Below, one piece after another: positions 1 to 8,592 of a DNA stretch of 64,000 nt. Under the pieces are notes generated by a model. It had not been told where the DNA came from, ran no database searches, and saw nothing but the letters and a program-made list of their open reading frames with translations. Every line of letters begins with the position of its first letter. Position 1 is the first letter of the stretch. The DNA lies in contig CP075366.1 in the NCBI GenBank assembly GCA_019454145.1, forward strand, positions 1,839,564 to 1,903,563, read 5' to 3'. The position numbers and the translations under genes were made by a program. The DNA is from Fimbriimonadaceae bacterium. GTDB lineage: Bacteria; Armatimonadota; Fimbriimonadia; Fimbriimonadales; Fimbriimonadaceae.

Positions 1-102
1 AAACTTGGGAGGAGAAATTGCTCTACCTAAGCGTGTACAAAAATGAGATGGTTTGGAAAAAAAGATTCCCTCCCCAAGCTTGGAGAGGGCAGGGCCGGGT
101 TG
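1..102. repeat. Interspersed hairpin repeat, copy A
   Basis: A unit of about 100 bases beginning AAACTTGGGAGGAG and ending in a near-perfect inverted repeat (CCCTCCCCAAG / CTTGGAGAGGG, 68-89) followed by a GGGCCGGGTTG tail. The same unit recurs at 259-350, with only its hairpin portion at 175-210. It may extend left of the window. No ORF is supported on either strand. It resembles a REP- or MITE-like extragenic repeat; whether it moves or only folds as RNA or DNA cannot be told from this window. Confidence 0.7.
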
Positions 103-174
103 ATTGTACGAGTAGAACTTTTCACTGGCTAGCGCCAGTGCCACCCTAATACCCAAACTCGGCTCTTTCTCTTT

Positions 175-210
175 CCCTCCCCAAGCCTGGGGAGGGTTAG
201 GGTGGGGTTG
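175..210. repeat. Interspersed hairpin repeat, partial copy B
   Basis: Only the palindromic core and tail of the repeat are present here: CCCTCCCCA, loop AGCC, TGGGGAGGG (9-base-pair stem at 175-196), then TTAGGGTGGGGTTG. The rest of 103-258 holds no gene I can support. The stem could act as a terminator or stalling site 3' of alaS, but no T-run follows it on the minus strand. Confidence 0.6.
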
Positions 211-258
211 CTCTTGCACAACTTTCGGCATAAACAACCCTCCTCTTAATCTCCTCTC

Positions 259-350
259 AAACTTGGGAGGAGAAATTGCTCTATCTAAGAGTGTCAAAAG
301 GAGACGATTCGGAGAAAGGATTCCCTCTCCAAGCCCAGGGCGGGGTTGGC
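259..350. repeat. Interspersed hairpin repeat, copy C
   Basis: Second full copy of the unit at position 1. The first 25 bases are almost identical, the middle has diverged, and the hairpin core is degraded (CCCTCTCCAAGCCCAGGGCGGGG). It stops a few bases before the alaS stop codon, so it sits in the alaS 3' flank. Confidence 0.65.
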
Positions 351-358
351 TCAGAAAT

Positions 359-3271
359 CTAAAGCGAAGCCAACACTTCTTGCGCCTTCGCCAACGCCGC
401 TGGAACTTGCGAAACATCGCGACCGCCCGCCGTAGCGAAATCAGGCCGACCACCCCCGCCACCGCCTGCAATCTTGGCTACCTCGCGGACGATATCGCCA
501 GCTTTTGCGCCAGATTTTTGGGCAGATTCACCGACTTTGCAAACAAACGTGACCTTGCCATCCGCAATGTTTGCAATCAACGCGACAGCATCGGGGGCAC
601 CATCAACCAAACGGTCAGCAACCAACTTTGCATCAGCGGCTTCTGCGTCGTTCATGGTTTGAACTTTCAGCTTGATTGCGCCGATTGCATGCTCTTCGAC
701 GTTTGCCGCGCCGACTCCCGACTGCGCTAGTTTTTCGCGCTTTTTGCGCTCTTCACGCAAAGTTTCCAGAGTTTTTTCGATAGCGTGCGCAAGTTCACGC
801 GGCTGGGTTTTGAGTTTGTTAGCCGCTTCCTGAATCAAGGTTTGTTGGTCGCTGACCCAATCGAAGGCGTTGGTTCCAGTGACGGCAGTGATCCGCCGAA
901 CCCCGCTTGCCGCCGAACTTTCATGAGCAATCTTGAACAAACCGATCTCGCCCGTGGTTCGGACATGAACACCGCCGCATAATTCGCGGCTAAAACTCGG
1001 CACGGACGGAGGCATTTCGCCGATCTGGACGACCCGCACAAAGTCAGCGTATTTTTCGCCGAACAAAGCCATCGCGCCCATCGCGCGGGCTTCGTCAATC
1101 GGCACGTCGGTATACGTCACCACACCTTGTGAAGCGAGGATTTGACCGTAAACAATTTCTTCCACTTGCTTGATGTCGGCATCGCTCATTGCCGCTCCGT
1201 GAGTGAAGTCGAATCGCAGAATTTCGTCGTTAACCAGCGAACCGGCTTGTGTGACGTGGGTTCCCAATACCTGGCGTAAAGCCGCGTGCATCAAGTGGGT
1301 TGCCGTGTGGTTTCGCGTGATCGCCGCGCGGCGTTTGGCGTCAACTTCGCATTCAACAACCTGCTTAAACAACTCCCCATTAAGCTTGGCAATCGCCTCT
1401 TCTTCGCCGAGTCCTTCGACGAGCGAGCCGTTCGATAATTCAACCAAATGGACGAAAATGCCGTCGCTTTTTGTAACGTCTTTGACGTTGAGTGTAAACC
1501 CGTTGCCGTAGATCACCCCGGTATCGGCAACTTGCCCGCCGGATTCTGCATAAAACGGAGTGGATTCCAGCGCGATGACGAATTCGTTGGTCGCCTTACC
1601 TTCTTCCAAAACCGGGTGTGCGCCCGTGATGATGGATTCACCCGTGGTTTGCGTGTAGCCGATGAATTCGGTTTGACTGGGTTTTTCATCTTGGGTGGCA
1701 AAAATCGTAACGACCCCAACACCGCCGTACACCGTGTCCATCCCCGCCGATGCGCGTGATCGCTCTTGAGCTTCCAGCATCGCGGTTCGGTAGCCTTCGG
1801 TATCTACGGTGACTCCGGCTTCGGCGCAGATTTCTTGGGTGACTTCGAGCGGGAATCCGTAGGTGTCGTAGAGTTGGAAGGCTTCCTCACCTGATAATTC
1901 AAACAATTCTGGGGCTGTGGAATCAAAATTATCCGAACTTTCAATGAGCTTTCGATGTTCCGAAAGCGCATACACTTGAACTTGAGTACTCAAATTTCGG
2001 TACTCGTTTAATTTGAGCCATTTGAACTTAAGCGCAAAAATCAGCTGTTCAAGGCCATTTCCAAGTGTCCGACGGAACAAAGCCTCCTCGTTCCGAAGCG
2101 TTTCCAAAATCATATCGCGCCGATCAGCCAACTCGCGATAGTGACCTGAATAATCAGCGACCACAACCTCTGCCAGCATCCACAAAAACGCTTCACCAAA
2201 TCCAAGCCCTCGTGCTCCTTTGAGAACCGCCCGCCGAATCAGCCGCCGCAGGACATAACCACGTCCGGTGTTGGATGGCAAAACCCCATCGGCAATGCAG
2301 AAACAAGCACCGCGAACATGATCCGCGATAATCCGCATTGCCCGGGTAACCGACTCTGATTCGCCGTACTTAAATCCACCGCCGATCTCTTCTAATTTAC
2401 GTAAGAGCGGAGTGAACGCCGCTGTATCGTAAACCGATTTGAACCCACCAAGCACCGCGATCGTGCGCTCGATGCCCATGCCTGTGTCAACGCTTTGGAA
2501 CGGCAGATTAGGCATCCCCACTTTGTCAAAGCCTTTGTCGGGACGAGAAGCATCTTTGAGCTCTCCTTGCCATTCAAATTGGATAAAAACGTCGTTCCAG
2601 ATTTCTAGCCACTTGCCTTCTCCTTCGTCGCGCAAATAGTCTTCGGCGGTGTAGGTTCCCGTGGGAACCGGCTCATCCGATGTCCAGTAGAACATCTCGC
2701 TGTTCGGGCCACACGGACCAGGAGGGCCTTTGCTGAACGCTCCAGCGGGCCAGTAGTTTGTGTCCTCTCCGAGCCGGAAAATGCGGGTTGCTGGTTCGAT
2801 TCCTGCTTCACTCAGGTGTTTCGACCAAGCCTCGTAAGCTTCGTCGTCTTCGCTGAAAACGGTGAATGAAAGCCGAGTTGGATCAAGCCCGAGCCACTCT
2901 TTGCTCGTCAAAAACTCCCAAGAATAAGCGATGGCCACAGTTTTGAAGTAATCGCCAAAGCTGAAATTGCCGAGCATTTCAAAAAACGTGAGGTGGCTCG
3001 TGTCGCCGACTTCTTCGATATCCCCAGTTCGGAAACACTTCTGCGAAGTCGCCAGCCGCTTAGTTGGGGGCTCGGCGACGCCCCGGAAATACGGCTTGAA
3101 CTGCACCATGCCCGCGCCGTTGAAAAGCAAGGATTCATCCAGGCGACCGGTGACATCGTAAGGGATCAGCGATCCGCTTGCGTGTTCGGCATGGCCCTTG
3201 GAGATAAAGAAATCCAAGTATTTTCGGCGCAGTTCATGGGGGGTCATGTGCGGTTCAAATGGTACCTGCAC
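359..3271 (-). CDS. alaS: Alanyl-tRNA synthetase
   Basis: Class II synthetase that charges tRNA-Ala with alanine and hydrolyses mischarged Ser/Gly-tRNA in the cytoplasm. The 970-residue protein has the usual order: catalytic core (about 8-300, with the FNGAGMVQFKPYF and RTGDIEEVG stretches), tRNA-binding helices, editing domain with the zinc ligands HTATH (655-659) and CGGVH (765-769), and a C-terminal DHHA1 domain with a glycine-rich AGGGGGGRPD motif. It is some 90 residues longer than many bacterial AlaRS; a stretch around 410-455 looks like an insertion. ATG at 3271 is used, but Met9 (3247) would also fit the family N terminus. The small gene at 3293-3571 lies 21 bases upstream on the same strand and may be cotranscribed. 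Confidence 0.97.
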   Translation of the reverse strand: MQVPFEPHMTPHELRRKYLDFFISKGHAEHASGSLIPYDVTGRLDESLLFNGAGMVQFKPYFRGVAEPPTKRLATSQKCFRTGDIEEVGDTSHLTFFEMLGNFSFGDYFKTVAIAYSWEFLTSKEWLGLDPTRLSFTVFSEDDEAYEAWSKHLSEAGIEPATRIFRLGEDTNYWPAGAFSKGPPGPCGPNSEMFYWTSDEPVPTGTYTAEDYLRDEGEGKWLEIWNDVFIQFEWQGELKDASRPDKGFDKVGMPNLPFQSVDTGMGIERTIAVLGGFKSVYDTAAFTPLLRKLEEIGGGFKYGESESVTRAMRIIADHVRGACFCIADGVLPSNTGRGYVLRRLIRRAVLKGARGLGFGEAFLWMLAEVVVADYSGHYRELADRRDMILETLRNEEALFRRTLGNGLEQLIFALKFKWLKLNEYRNLSTQVQVYALSEHRKLIESSDNFDSTAPELFELSGEEAFQLYDTYGFPLEVTQEICAEAGVTVDTEGYRTAMLEAQERSRASAGMDTVYGGVGVVTIFATQDEKPSQTEFIGYTQTTGESIITGAHPVLEEGKATNEFVIALESTPFYAESGGQVADTGVIYGNGFTLNVKDVTKSDGIFVHLVELSNGSLVEGLGEEEAIAKLNGELFKQVVECEVDAKRRAAITRNHTATHLMHAALRQVLGTHVTQAGSLVNDEILRFDFTHGAAMSDADIKQVEEIVYGQILASQGVVTYTDVPIDEARAMGAMALFGEKYADFVRVVQIGEMPPSVPSFSRELCGGVHVRTTGEIGLFKIAHESSAASGVRRITAVTGTNAFDWVSDQQTLIQEAANKLKTQPRELAHAIEKTLETLREERKKREKLAQSGVGAANVEEHAIGAIKLKVQTMNDAEAADAKLVADRLVDGAPDAVALIANIADGKVTFVCKVGESAQKSGAKAGDIVREVAKIAGGGGGGRPDFATAGGRDVSQVPAALAKAQEVLASL

Positions 3272-3292
3272 AGACTCAAATTCAAAGGGCCA

Positions 3293-3571
3293 CTAAAGTT
3301 GAGGTGGTGCCGTAGAAACCTCGCGATATTTTTTCGCCGTAATTATCGCGGAGTCAGTAAAACTCCAACCCATCCCAACTTGGCTGACTGGATTCCACTC
3401 CTTTGCCCCACGTGTAAACGGCATAATGGAAATAACCTCGTAGCCCTCATTAAACAAACGGTTGCTCGCTTCAGATATCGCCCCCGCCAGATAATCAATA
3501 TCCGCCATAGTTTCAACAGATCGGCCTTCAATTTGGAGAAACGGTGCTGCAACAACAACTGTTTTGTACAT
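3293..3571 (-). CDS. Small protein of unknown function upstream of alaS
   Basis: A 92-residue protein with no signal peptide or membrane segment that I can see. It starts MYKTVVVAAPFLQ and contains DYLAGAISEASNRLFNEGYE, followed by a hydrophobic strand VISIMPF. The pattern looks like a small alpha/beta fold. It has the same direction as alaS with 21 bases between them, and its codon use (GCG, GAA, CGT mixed) is like its neighbours, so I believe it is translated. I do not recognise a family. A competing frame at 3343-3594 on the same strand reads as low-complexity and is less likely. Confidence 0.55.
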   Translation of the reverse strand: MYKTVVVAAPFLQIEGRSVETMADIDYLAGAISEASNRLFNEGYEVISIMPFTRGAKEWNPVSQVGMGWSFTDSAIITAKKYREVSTAPPQL

Positions 3572-3608
3572 GCTCTGGCTACTGCATTATTCACGGCTTG
3601 GTTGCGGA

Positions 3609-3614
3609 TAGAAT
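3609..3614 (+). promoter_or_regulatory. Candidate leaderless -10 element (TAGAAT)
   Basis: TAGAAT lies 6 bases upstream of the ATG at 3621, with no Shine-Dalgarno between. The same arrangement recurs at many genes in this window, which argues for a -10 element giving a leaderless transcript. No clear -35 hexamer is seen. Confidence 0.45.
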
Positions 3615-3620
3615 CGAACT

Positions 3621-3971
3621 ATGAATCTCTACGAAATGTGGTTCGACCGTGGCCCGGGCACGACCGATGCGGAACTGGTGACCGCGATCCACAACTGGCT
3701 CACGTTTCTGCAAGACCGGGGGGAGATCGAATCGTATCGCCTCACCCGGCGCAAATTCGGGTTCGGCCCGGCGGGGATGGGCGAATTTCATGTCACGGTT
3801 GAAACCAAAACGCTTGACCAGCTCGACCAGGCGTTCATGACTGCCGCGAGCCGGTTTGGGGATATCGAAGCTCTGCATGCAGAGGTTTACCGCCGCATCA
3901 CGAATTATTCCAGCGCGCTTTATCGTGACTATCCTGACGACGTGCTTGGCAAGCCACCGCGCCAGGTCTAA
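3621..3971 (+). CDS. Conserved hypothetical protein, DUF6614-like
   Basis: A 116-residue soluble protein beginning MNLYEMWFDRGPGTTDAE. The central ESYRLTRRKFGFGPAGMGEF stretch and the pattern of a short ferredoxin-like alpha/beta fold resemble the DUF6614 family from memory; no catalytic residues are known for that family. It is divergent from the alaS unit and 33 bases upstream of rlmN, which has its own -10-like element. The antisense open frame at 3591-3977 is a shadow. The function is unknown. Confidence 0.75.
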   Translation: MNLYEMWFDRGPGTTDAELVTAIHNWLTFLQDRGEIESYRLTRRKFGFGPAGMGEFHVTVETKTLDQLDQAFMTAASRFGDIEALHAEVYRRITNYSSALYRDYPDDVLGKPPRQV

Positions 3972-3992
3972 GCTCAAACGAACCTAACCCGG

Positions 3993-3998
3993 TACACT
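3993..3998 (+). promoter_or_regulatory. Candidate leaderless -10 element (TACACT)
   Basis: TACACT ends 6 bases before the GTG start of rlmN at 4005. No Shine-Dalgarno is present between them, so this supports both the GTG start and a leaderless message. Confidence 0.4.
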
Positions 3999-4004
3999 TG
4001 CGGA

Positions 4005-5078
4005 GTGGCAGATCGCCCTTCCCTGATTGGACGATTCACCCCAGAACTTGAACAAATCGTGGTCGAGCTGGGGCACAAGCCATTTCGCGGACGGCAACTT
4101 GCCAAATGGATCTACGAAAAAGCCGCTAAGAGCTTTGATGAGATGCCTGACCTTCCGAAGGCATTGCGCGATCAACTCGCGGAGCAATACGTTGTTTCCC
4201 CGCTGTATTTATCGCAACACAAAACATCCAGTGATCAAGTAGAAAAGCTGTTGGTTCACAACGGCGATGAGCAGGTCTATGAGTGTGTATTGCTTCCTTA
4301 CAAAGACCGCGTGAGTTGCTGCATCAGCAGTCAAGTCGGTTGCCCCATGGGTTGCACTTTCTGCGCGACTGGGATGGGTGGTTTTGACCGTAACCTCACC
4401 GCAGGCGAGATTACGGCCCAATACCTTTGGCTCCAGGGTTTAACACCTCGGCGCATCTCCCACGTCGTTTTTATGGGCATGGGTGAACCGCTCCTGAACC
4501 TGAACGAAGTCGTGACTGCGCTCAAAATCCTGCATGAGGAAGTTGGGCTGAGTTATCGTCACCTCACGGTTTCGACGGTTGGCCTTGTCCCCCAAATCCG
4601 CGAACTTGCCACGCACCAGCTCCCGATCCACCTTGCGCTCTCGCTTCACTCTCCGCACGACGATGTTCGGTCGCGCTTGATGCCAGTCAACAACAAGTGG
4701 GACGTCGCGGAAACCTGGGCGGCAATGAAGGATTACCACAAGGCAACTGGTCGCAAGGTGACCATTGAATACCTACTCATTAACGAACTCAACGATACGG
4801 CCGATCAGGCTCAATCTTTGGCAAAATTGATCCAAGGAACGCCGTGCGTAGTGAATCTAATTCCATTCAACTGGGTGGATACGGGCAACGGTTTCCAACG
4901 CCCATCCCGTGAGCGGGTTCGCGCGTTCCGGGCGCTGTTAGAATCACATGGAGTGAACGTCACAGAGCGAGTCGAGCGTGGTCACGACATTGCGGCGGCT
5001 TGCGGCCAATTGGCGGGCCAACATCAAGGAAGATTTGCAAGGAGGAACCCATCATCTCAACTCACGGTTATTCCTTAG
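4005..5078 (+). CDS. rlmN: Dual-specificity 23S rRNA/tRNA adenine-C2 methyltransferase
   Basis: Radical-SAM enzyme that methylates C2 of A2503 in 23S rRNA (and A37 in some tRNAs). The 357-residue protein carries the [4Fe-4S] motif CPMGCTFC with cysteines at 113, 117 and 120, the GMGEPLLN motif for SAM binding, and a late cysteine in GHDIAAACGQL that fits the second catalytic Cys of the family. GTG at 4005 is the start: it keeps the normal N-terminal length and sits 6 bases after TACACT. Its 3' end runs into the lptC leader, so lptC and the lpt genes may be read from the same transcript. Confidence 0.96.
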   Translation: MADRPSLIGRFTPELEQIVVELGHKPFRGRQLAKWIYEKAAKSFDEMPDLPKALRDQLAEQYVVSPLYLSQHKTSSDQVEKLLVHNGDEQVYECVLLPYKDRVSCCISSQVGCPMGCTFCATGMGGFDRNLTAGEITAQYLWLQGLTPRRISHVVFMGMGEPLLNLNEVVTALKILHEEVGLSYRHLTVSTVGLVPQIRELATHQLPIHLALSLHSPHDDVRSRLMPVNNKWDVAETWAAMKDYHKATGRKVTIEYLLINELNDTADQAQSLAKLIQGTPCVVNLIPFNWVDTGNGFQRPSRERVRAFRALLESHGVNVTERVERGHDIAAACGQLAGQHQGRFARRNPSSQLTVIP

Positions 5079-5080
5079 CG

Positions 5081-5629
5081 GTGAAGTCTTTACTCTCTCT
5101 GGCAATTCTCTGTGTAGCTTTGGGTGGGTGTTCTTCTAAAAAGCCAGACCCAAAGCCCGACGCTGACCCTAGCGCAAACGGAGTAGAAGAACCTAAAGAC
5201 CGCCGCGTGATTGCTTCTGGGCCGGTGGATATGCAAGCCGCCGATCCTGAAGGCCAAGTCGTTTGGACTCTGCACGGAGAATCTTCGCGAGTTGGGTTAG
5301 AAACGGAAGGCGAAACCCAAATCTTTGCCAATAACGTTTCCGGCGAGATTTTTGAAAACGGAAAGGTTGCTAGCACGTTCAAAGCTTTGGAAGCAAAAGC
5401 GGCGCGTGAATCTCGGACTTTGTTGCTGAATGATCGGGTCGAGATTCAATCGGTTGCCGAGAACATCAAGCTTCGCGCCGACAAAGTGAACTGGATGGAA
5501 GATCGGAAGCTTTTTGCCGCCACTGGGAATGTGGAAGTCGATTCTCCCAACTGGCTTTTAGGCAAAATGGAAGAAGTTTGGGCGACCCCTGACCTGACCA
5601 AAATCGGCACTCCTAACAAATTCAAATGA
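5081..5629 (+). CDS. lptC: LptC-like LPS export lipoprotein
   Basis: Periplasmic bridge component for lipopolysaccharide transport. From GTG 5081 the 182-residue protein has a short lipoprotein signal with lipobox LGGC (Cys17), a Pro/Asp-rich linker, then a beta-jellyroll LptC/OstA-type domain (repeating strands such as NVSGEIFENGK and LRADKVNWMED). A longer reading from ATG 5000 would put about 27 polar residues before the signal peptide and overlap rlmN, so I reject it. An AGGAGG at 5040-5045 is rather far upstream. Typical LptC is membrane-anchored by a helix; a lipid anchor is a variant. The stop codon overlaps the lptA start (ATGA), which supports one operon. Confidence 0.82.
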   Translation: MKSLLSLAILCVALGGCSSKKPDPKPDADPSANGVEEPKDRRVIASGPVDMQAADPEGQVVWTLHGESSRVGLETEGETQIFANNVSGEIFENGKVASTFKALEAKAARESRTLLLNDRVEIQSVAENIKLRADKVNWMEDRKLFAATGNVEVDSPNWLLGKMEEVWATPDLTKIGTPNKFK

Positions 5630-6708
5630 AACTTAAATTTCCCCTCCTCATATCGTGCCTGATCGTTAGCAGTATTGGACTTGTTGTTGCCCAAAACAAA
5701 ACCAATATCAGCTTCAAAAGCAAGTCGGGCGACTTTGCGATTGAAAATATTTCTGAACAGCTATTTGAAGGTGATCCAAGCACAAACTCTGTAGATTTTG
5801 AGTTTTCAGGCAACCCACTTCAAGGTCGGTCGGCGAGTCAAAACTTGACGTTCACTTCGGCTAAAGCAGAAGGAAAAATCCGGAGCGAAAAGAACGGGAA
5901 AATGTATCTGCTCACCGCTACGCTTTCCGGCGGTGTCACGCTGAATCAGAACCCAAAGGCGGATGAATCATTCACTTTGAAAAGCCAATCTTTAACGATT
6001 ACCGAAGCCGCAGACAGGAAGTCGGCAACAGTAAAGATTCCATCTAGCCTCACGATTACGGCTAATGGTGGCGGCTTCCCTGGCAATATCACTGCGGCAA
6101 GCGGAACCGTGCTTCTCAGCGGGCCACCCGATAAAGACCGAACCTTAGACAAAGCGACATTAAGTGGCGCAGTCAACGCTAACTTCACGCAGACTGACTC
6201 AAAAAAGAAAAAATCTCTCAGCAACATTCAAACAGTTGGATTGACGATGGATCAGCAAGGGCCTTCAACACTTTTCCAATTCGGAAACAAGTTCACATAC
6301 ACCCGCACAGGGGTAGATGAAAAAGGTAACCCTACCAAAGCGACATTTACTGGCCTTGGTGGGAATATCGTAACGCCAGACATCACAAAAGCCAGCAAGG
6401 GTCGACCAGTCTCCTCGGCAAACATCAGCGGGCCAGTGGTCATGACATTTGAAGGCAAAAACTCCGATGGAGAGGATGTCACCATCACAGCTAAAGGCGA
6501 TAAAGCCACGATGGATGCTTCTGGACAGATTTTGCTGACTGGAAACGTCTCTATTGTGGGTAGCGGGTTAGATTATCAAAGCGAGGGTTCGGCACAAACG
6601 ATTTTCGTTGTCGTCAACGACGACATGAAGCCGATTCGGTATGGCGCACGAGGCAACCCAGCAAAGGTAAACATCAAACCAACCAAGGATGGCGACGGCG
6701 GCAAATGA
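5626..6708 (+). CDS. lptA: LptA/OstA-like periplasmic LPS transport protein
   Basis: A 360-residue exported protein with a cleavable signal peptide (MKLKFPLLISCLIVSSIGLVV, ending VVAQ) followed by long runs of short beta strands with the OstA-type rhythm (for example GNVSIVGSGLDYQSEGSAQT near the C terminus). It would form the beta-taco bridge that carries LPS from LptC to the outer-membrane LptD. It is about twice the length of E. coli LptA. It overlaps lptC and lptB by ATGA on both sides. No LptD or LptE is found in the window. Confidence 0.8.
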   Translation: MKLKFPLLISCLIVSSIGLVVAQNKTNISFKSKSGDFAIENISEQLFEGDPSTNSVDFEFSGNPLQGRSASQNLTFTSAKAEGKIRSEKNGKMYLLTATLSGGVTLNQNPKADESFTLKSQSLTITEAADRKSATVKIPSSLTITANGGGFPGNITAASGTVLLSGPPDKDRTLDKATLSGAVNANFTQTDSKKKKSLSNIQTVGLTMDQQGPSTLFQFGNKFTYTRTGVDEKGNPTKATFTGLGGNIVTPDITKASKGRPVSSANISGPVVMTFEGKNSDGEDVTITAKGDKATMDASGQILLTGNVSIVGSGLDYQSEGSAQTIFVVVNDDMKPIRYGARGNPAKVNIKPTKDGDGGK

Positions 6709-7493
6709 AGGTCACAGCGGATAATCTCGTAAAACAATATAAAAAGCGCAAGGTCGTTAATGACGTTTCCGTAGAATTTGAATCTGGCGAAATCGTTGGA
6801 TTGCTCGGCCCGAACGGCGCCGGGAAAACGACAACTTTTTACATGATCGTCGGGCTTGTGCGACCCAACGGAGGACATATTCAACTGGATGGGCAATCCA
6901 TCACTCGCTGGCCGATGCACACGCGGGCGCGGGCTGGACTCGGATATCTCGCTCAAGAATCCAGCGTATTCCGACGCCTGACAGTGGAAGACAATATCCG
7001 GCTGGTGCTACAAGCAAGGAACTTCAACCGCAAACATCAAGATGAAGTTATTGCTCGGTTAGCCGAAGAACTCAGCATTGAAAAAATCCTCCACAGTTTA
7101 GGCGGAGTGCTTTCCGGCGGTGAACGACGACGGGTTGAGATCGCCCGCGCCATGGCGGTGGAGCCGCACTTTATTTTGCTTGATGAACCGTTCACAGGGA
7201 TTGATCCGGTCACTATCGAAGAGCTTCAGCACATCATCAGTGAACTTCGCGACAAAGGGATAGGCATCCTGATTACGGATCATAACGTCGAAGCCACGCT
7301 CAACATCACAGACCGGAACTACATATTGGTGGACGGAAAAATCATTGCCAGCGGCGATGCTGAAACCATCAGAAACGATGATCTCGTACGCAAACATTAC
7401 TTAGGTCAAGGATACGACCAAATTTCCAAAGAAAGGAACCGACAAATCGAGGAACCTCCGGCGGAAAACAACAAGGATGATGAAGAAAGTTGA
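6705..7493 (+). CDS. lptB: LPS export ABC transporter ATPase LptB
   Basis: Cytoplasmic ATPase that powers LPS extraction from the inner membrane. Walker A GPNGAGKT (35-42), Q-loop YLAQE (81-85), ABC signature LSGGE (136-140), Walker B FILLDE (156-161) and H-loop His193 are all intact. The RARAGLGYLAQE context and 262-residue length are typical of LptB; an extra acidic C-terminal tail is present. The start overlaps lptA by four bases and the end overlaps the permease gene by 17 bases, so the three are translationally coupled. Confidence 0.96.
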   Translation: MKVTADNLVKQYKKRKVVNDVSVEFESGEIVGLLGPNGAGKTTTFYMIVGLVRPNGGHIQLDGQSITRWPMHTRARAGLGYLAQESSVFRRLTVEDNIRLVLQARNFNRKHQDEVIARLAEELSIEKILHSLGGVLSGGERRRVEIARAMAVEPHFILLDEPFTGIDPVTIEELQHIISELRDKGIGILITDHNVEATLNITDRNYILVDGKIIASGDAETIRNDDLVRKHYLGQGYDQISKERNRQIEEPPAENNKDDEES

Positions 7494-8592
7494 CCGTTTA
7501 ATCCTTGGCGAAGTTTTTGGCCCTTGGGCTTTCGGTGTCGCTATCTTTACCGTGCTGATCATGGCCGGATCGTTTTTGTTTAAGTTCACCGAATTGCTAA
7601 GTCAGGGCGTACCAGTACACCTTGTATTAAAACTTACTGTTCTTTTACTGCCGGGGATCCTTGCGAAAACCTTTAGTATGGCGATGCTGTTAGGCACGCT
7701 CTTGGCATTTGGAAGGCTCAGCGGGGATAGCGAAGTCGTCGCTTTGCGGGCGGGAGGAGTCAGCATTGTCCGCATCATGCGTCCGATTGCGGTCTTCGGG
7801 CTAGTAGTTTCGTTGATCACTTATATTTTCACCGATTACGTTGTTCCCGCCGCCAGCATTCAAGCAACCGGAATGCAAAGCGAATTCACTAAGAGCTTGG
7901 ATAGCAAAAGCTTGCGCCCCACCGCTCAGCCAATTTATGATGAGGGGAAACTCATCGGTCAGCTTGTGGCAAAAGATTTCAGCCTTGCCGATCGAACTCT
8001 TACCGGGGTGGATGTTGTTACCTACAATAAGGATGGTCTTGTTGAAACCTTGTTCAGTGTTCCTAAACTCACCTTTGATGATATTGATAAATGGAGTGCT
8101 CAAGGTGAAAGCACTCTCTATATTCTCAAAGACAACGTGAAGATTACTTTCCAAGATGGTGTTTGGCCAGACGATTCGGCAAAACCGACTTCCACGCCGG
8201 AAGATATGATCGCGAGAAATCTGCGCGACCTGGATTCATTCAGCTCCCGTGAACTCAAGGAACAAATCACAAAACTCAGCCGCGATAAAAGCGTTCCTCG
8301 GGGTCAGGTGATTAACCTTGAGTTTGGATTTTGGAATAAATTCGCCCTTCCACTCGCCGCGCTCGTCTTTGGATTAGTGGGGGCGCCATTAGGAATTAGA
8401 AGCCATCGTGCGGGAACTGCAACCGGGTTCGCGCTGAGCGTGCTAATTATCTTTTGTTATATGTTGATGACCAACACCTTGGCGATGATGGCGCAGAACG
8501 GAGTAATCCCCGCCGTGGTTGCCAGTTTCGGCCCCATTGTTATCGGAACCGTGTTGGCGATTGAACTAATCAGGAGGAAAAACGTTCAGTGA
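7477..8592 (+). CDS. LptF/LptG-family LPS export permease
   Basis: A 371-residue YjgP/YjgQ-family permease. Three N-terminal membrane helices (about 12-35, 50-75, 98-120) precede a periplasmic jellyroll domain (about 130-280) and three C-terminal helices (about 290-365). It pairs with LptB to lift LPS toward LptC/LptA. Only one such permease gene is present, whereas many proteobacteria have LptF and LptG; a homodimer or a second gene elsewhere is possible. The start ATG lies inside lptB and the stop TGA overlaps the GTG of the next gene. Confidence 0.92.
   Translation: MMKKVDRLILGEVFGPWAFGVAIFTVLIMAGSFLFKFTELLSQGVPVHLVLKLTVLLLPGILAKTFSMAMLLGTLLAFGRLSGDSEVVALRAGGVSIVRIMRPIAVFGLVVSLITYIFTDYVVPAASIQATGMQSEFTKSLDSKSLRPTAQPIYDEGKLIGQLVAKDFSLADRTLTGVDVVTYNKDGLVETLFSVPKLTFDDIDKWSAQGESTLYILKDNVKITFQDGVWPDDSAKPTSTPEDMIARNLRDLDSFSSRELKEQITKLSRDKSVPRGQVINLEFGFWNKFALPLAALVFGLVGAPLGIRSHRAGTATGFALSVLIIFCYMLMTNTLAMMAQNGVIPAVVASFGPIVIGTVLAIELIRRKNVQ

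Noticed and set aside
263-730. A 155-residue plus-strand ORF over the alaS 3' end
   Set aside because: It is antisense to alaS and starts in a repeat; composition is not protein-like.
2785-2805. A tRNA T-arm-like GGTTCGATTCC
   Set aside because: It lies in the alaS coding frame and no tRNA cloverleaf or CCA end can be placed around it.
3591-3977. A 128-residue minus-strand ORF
   Set aside because: It is antisense to the DUF6614-like gene, with no family similarity and no start signal.
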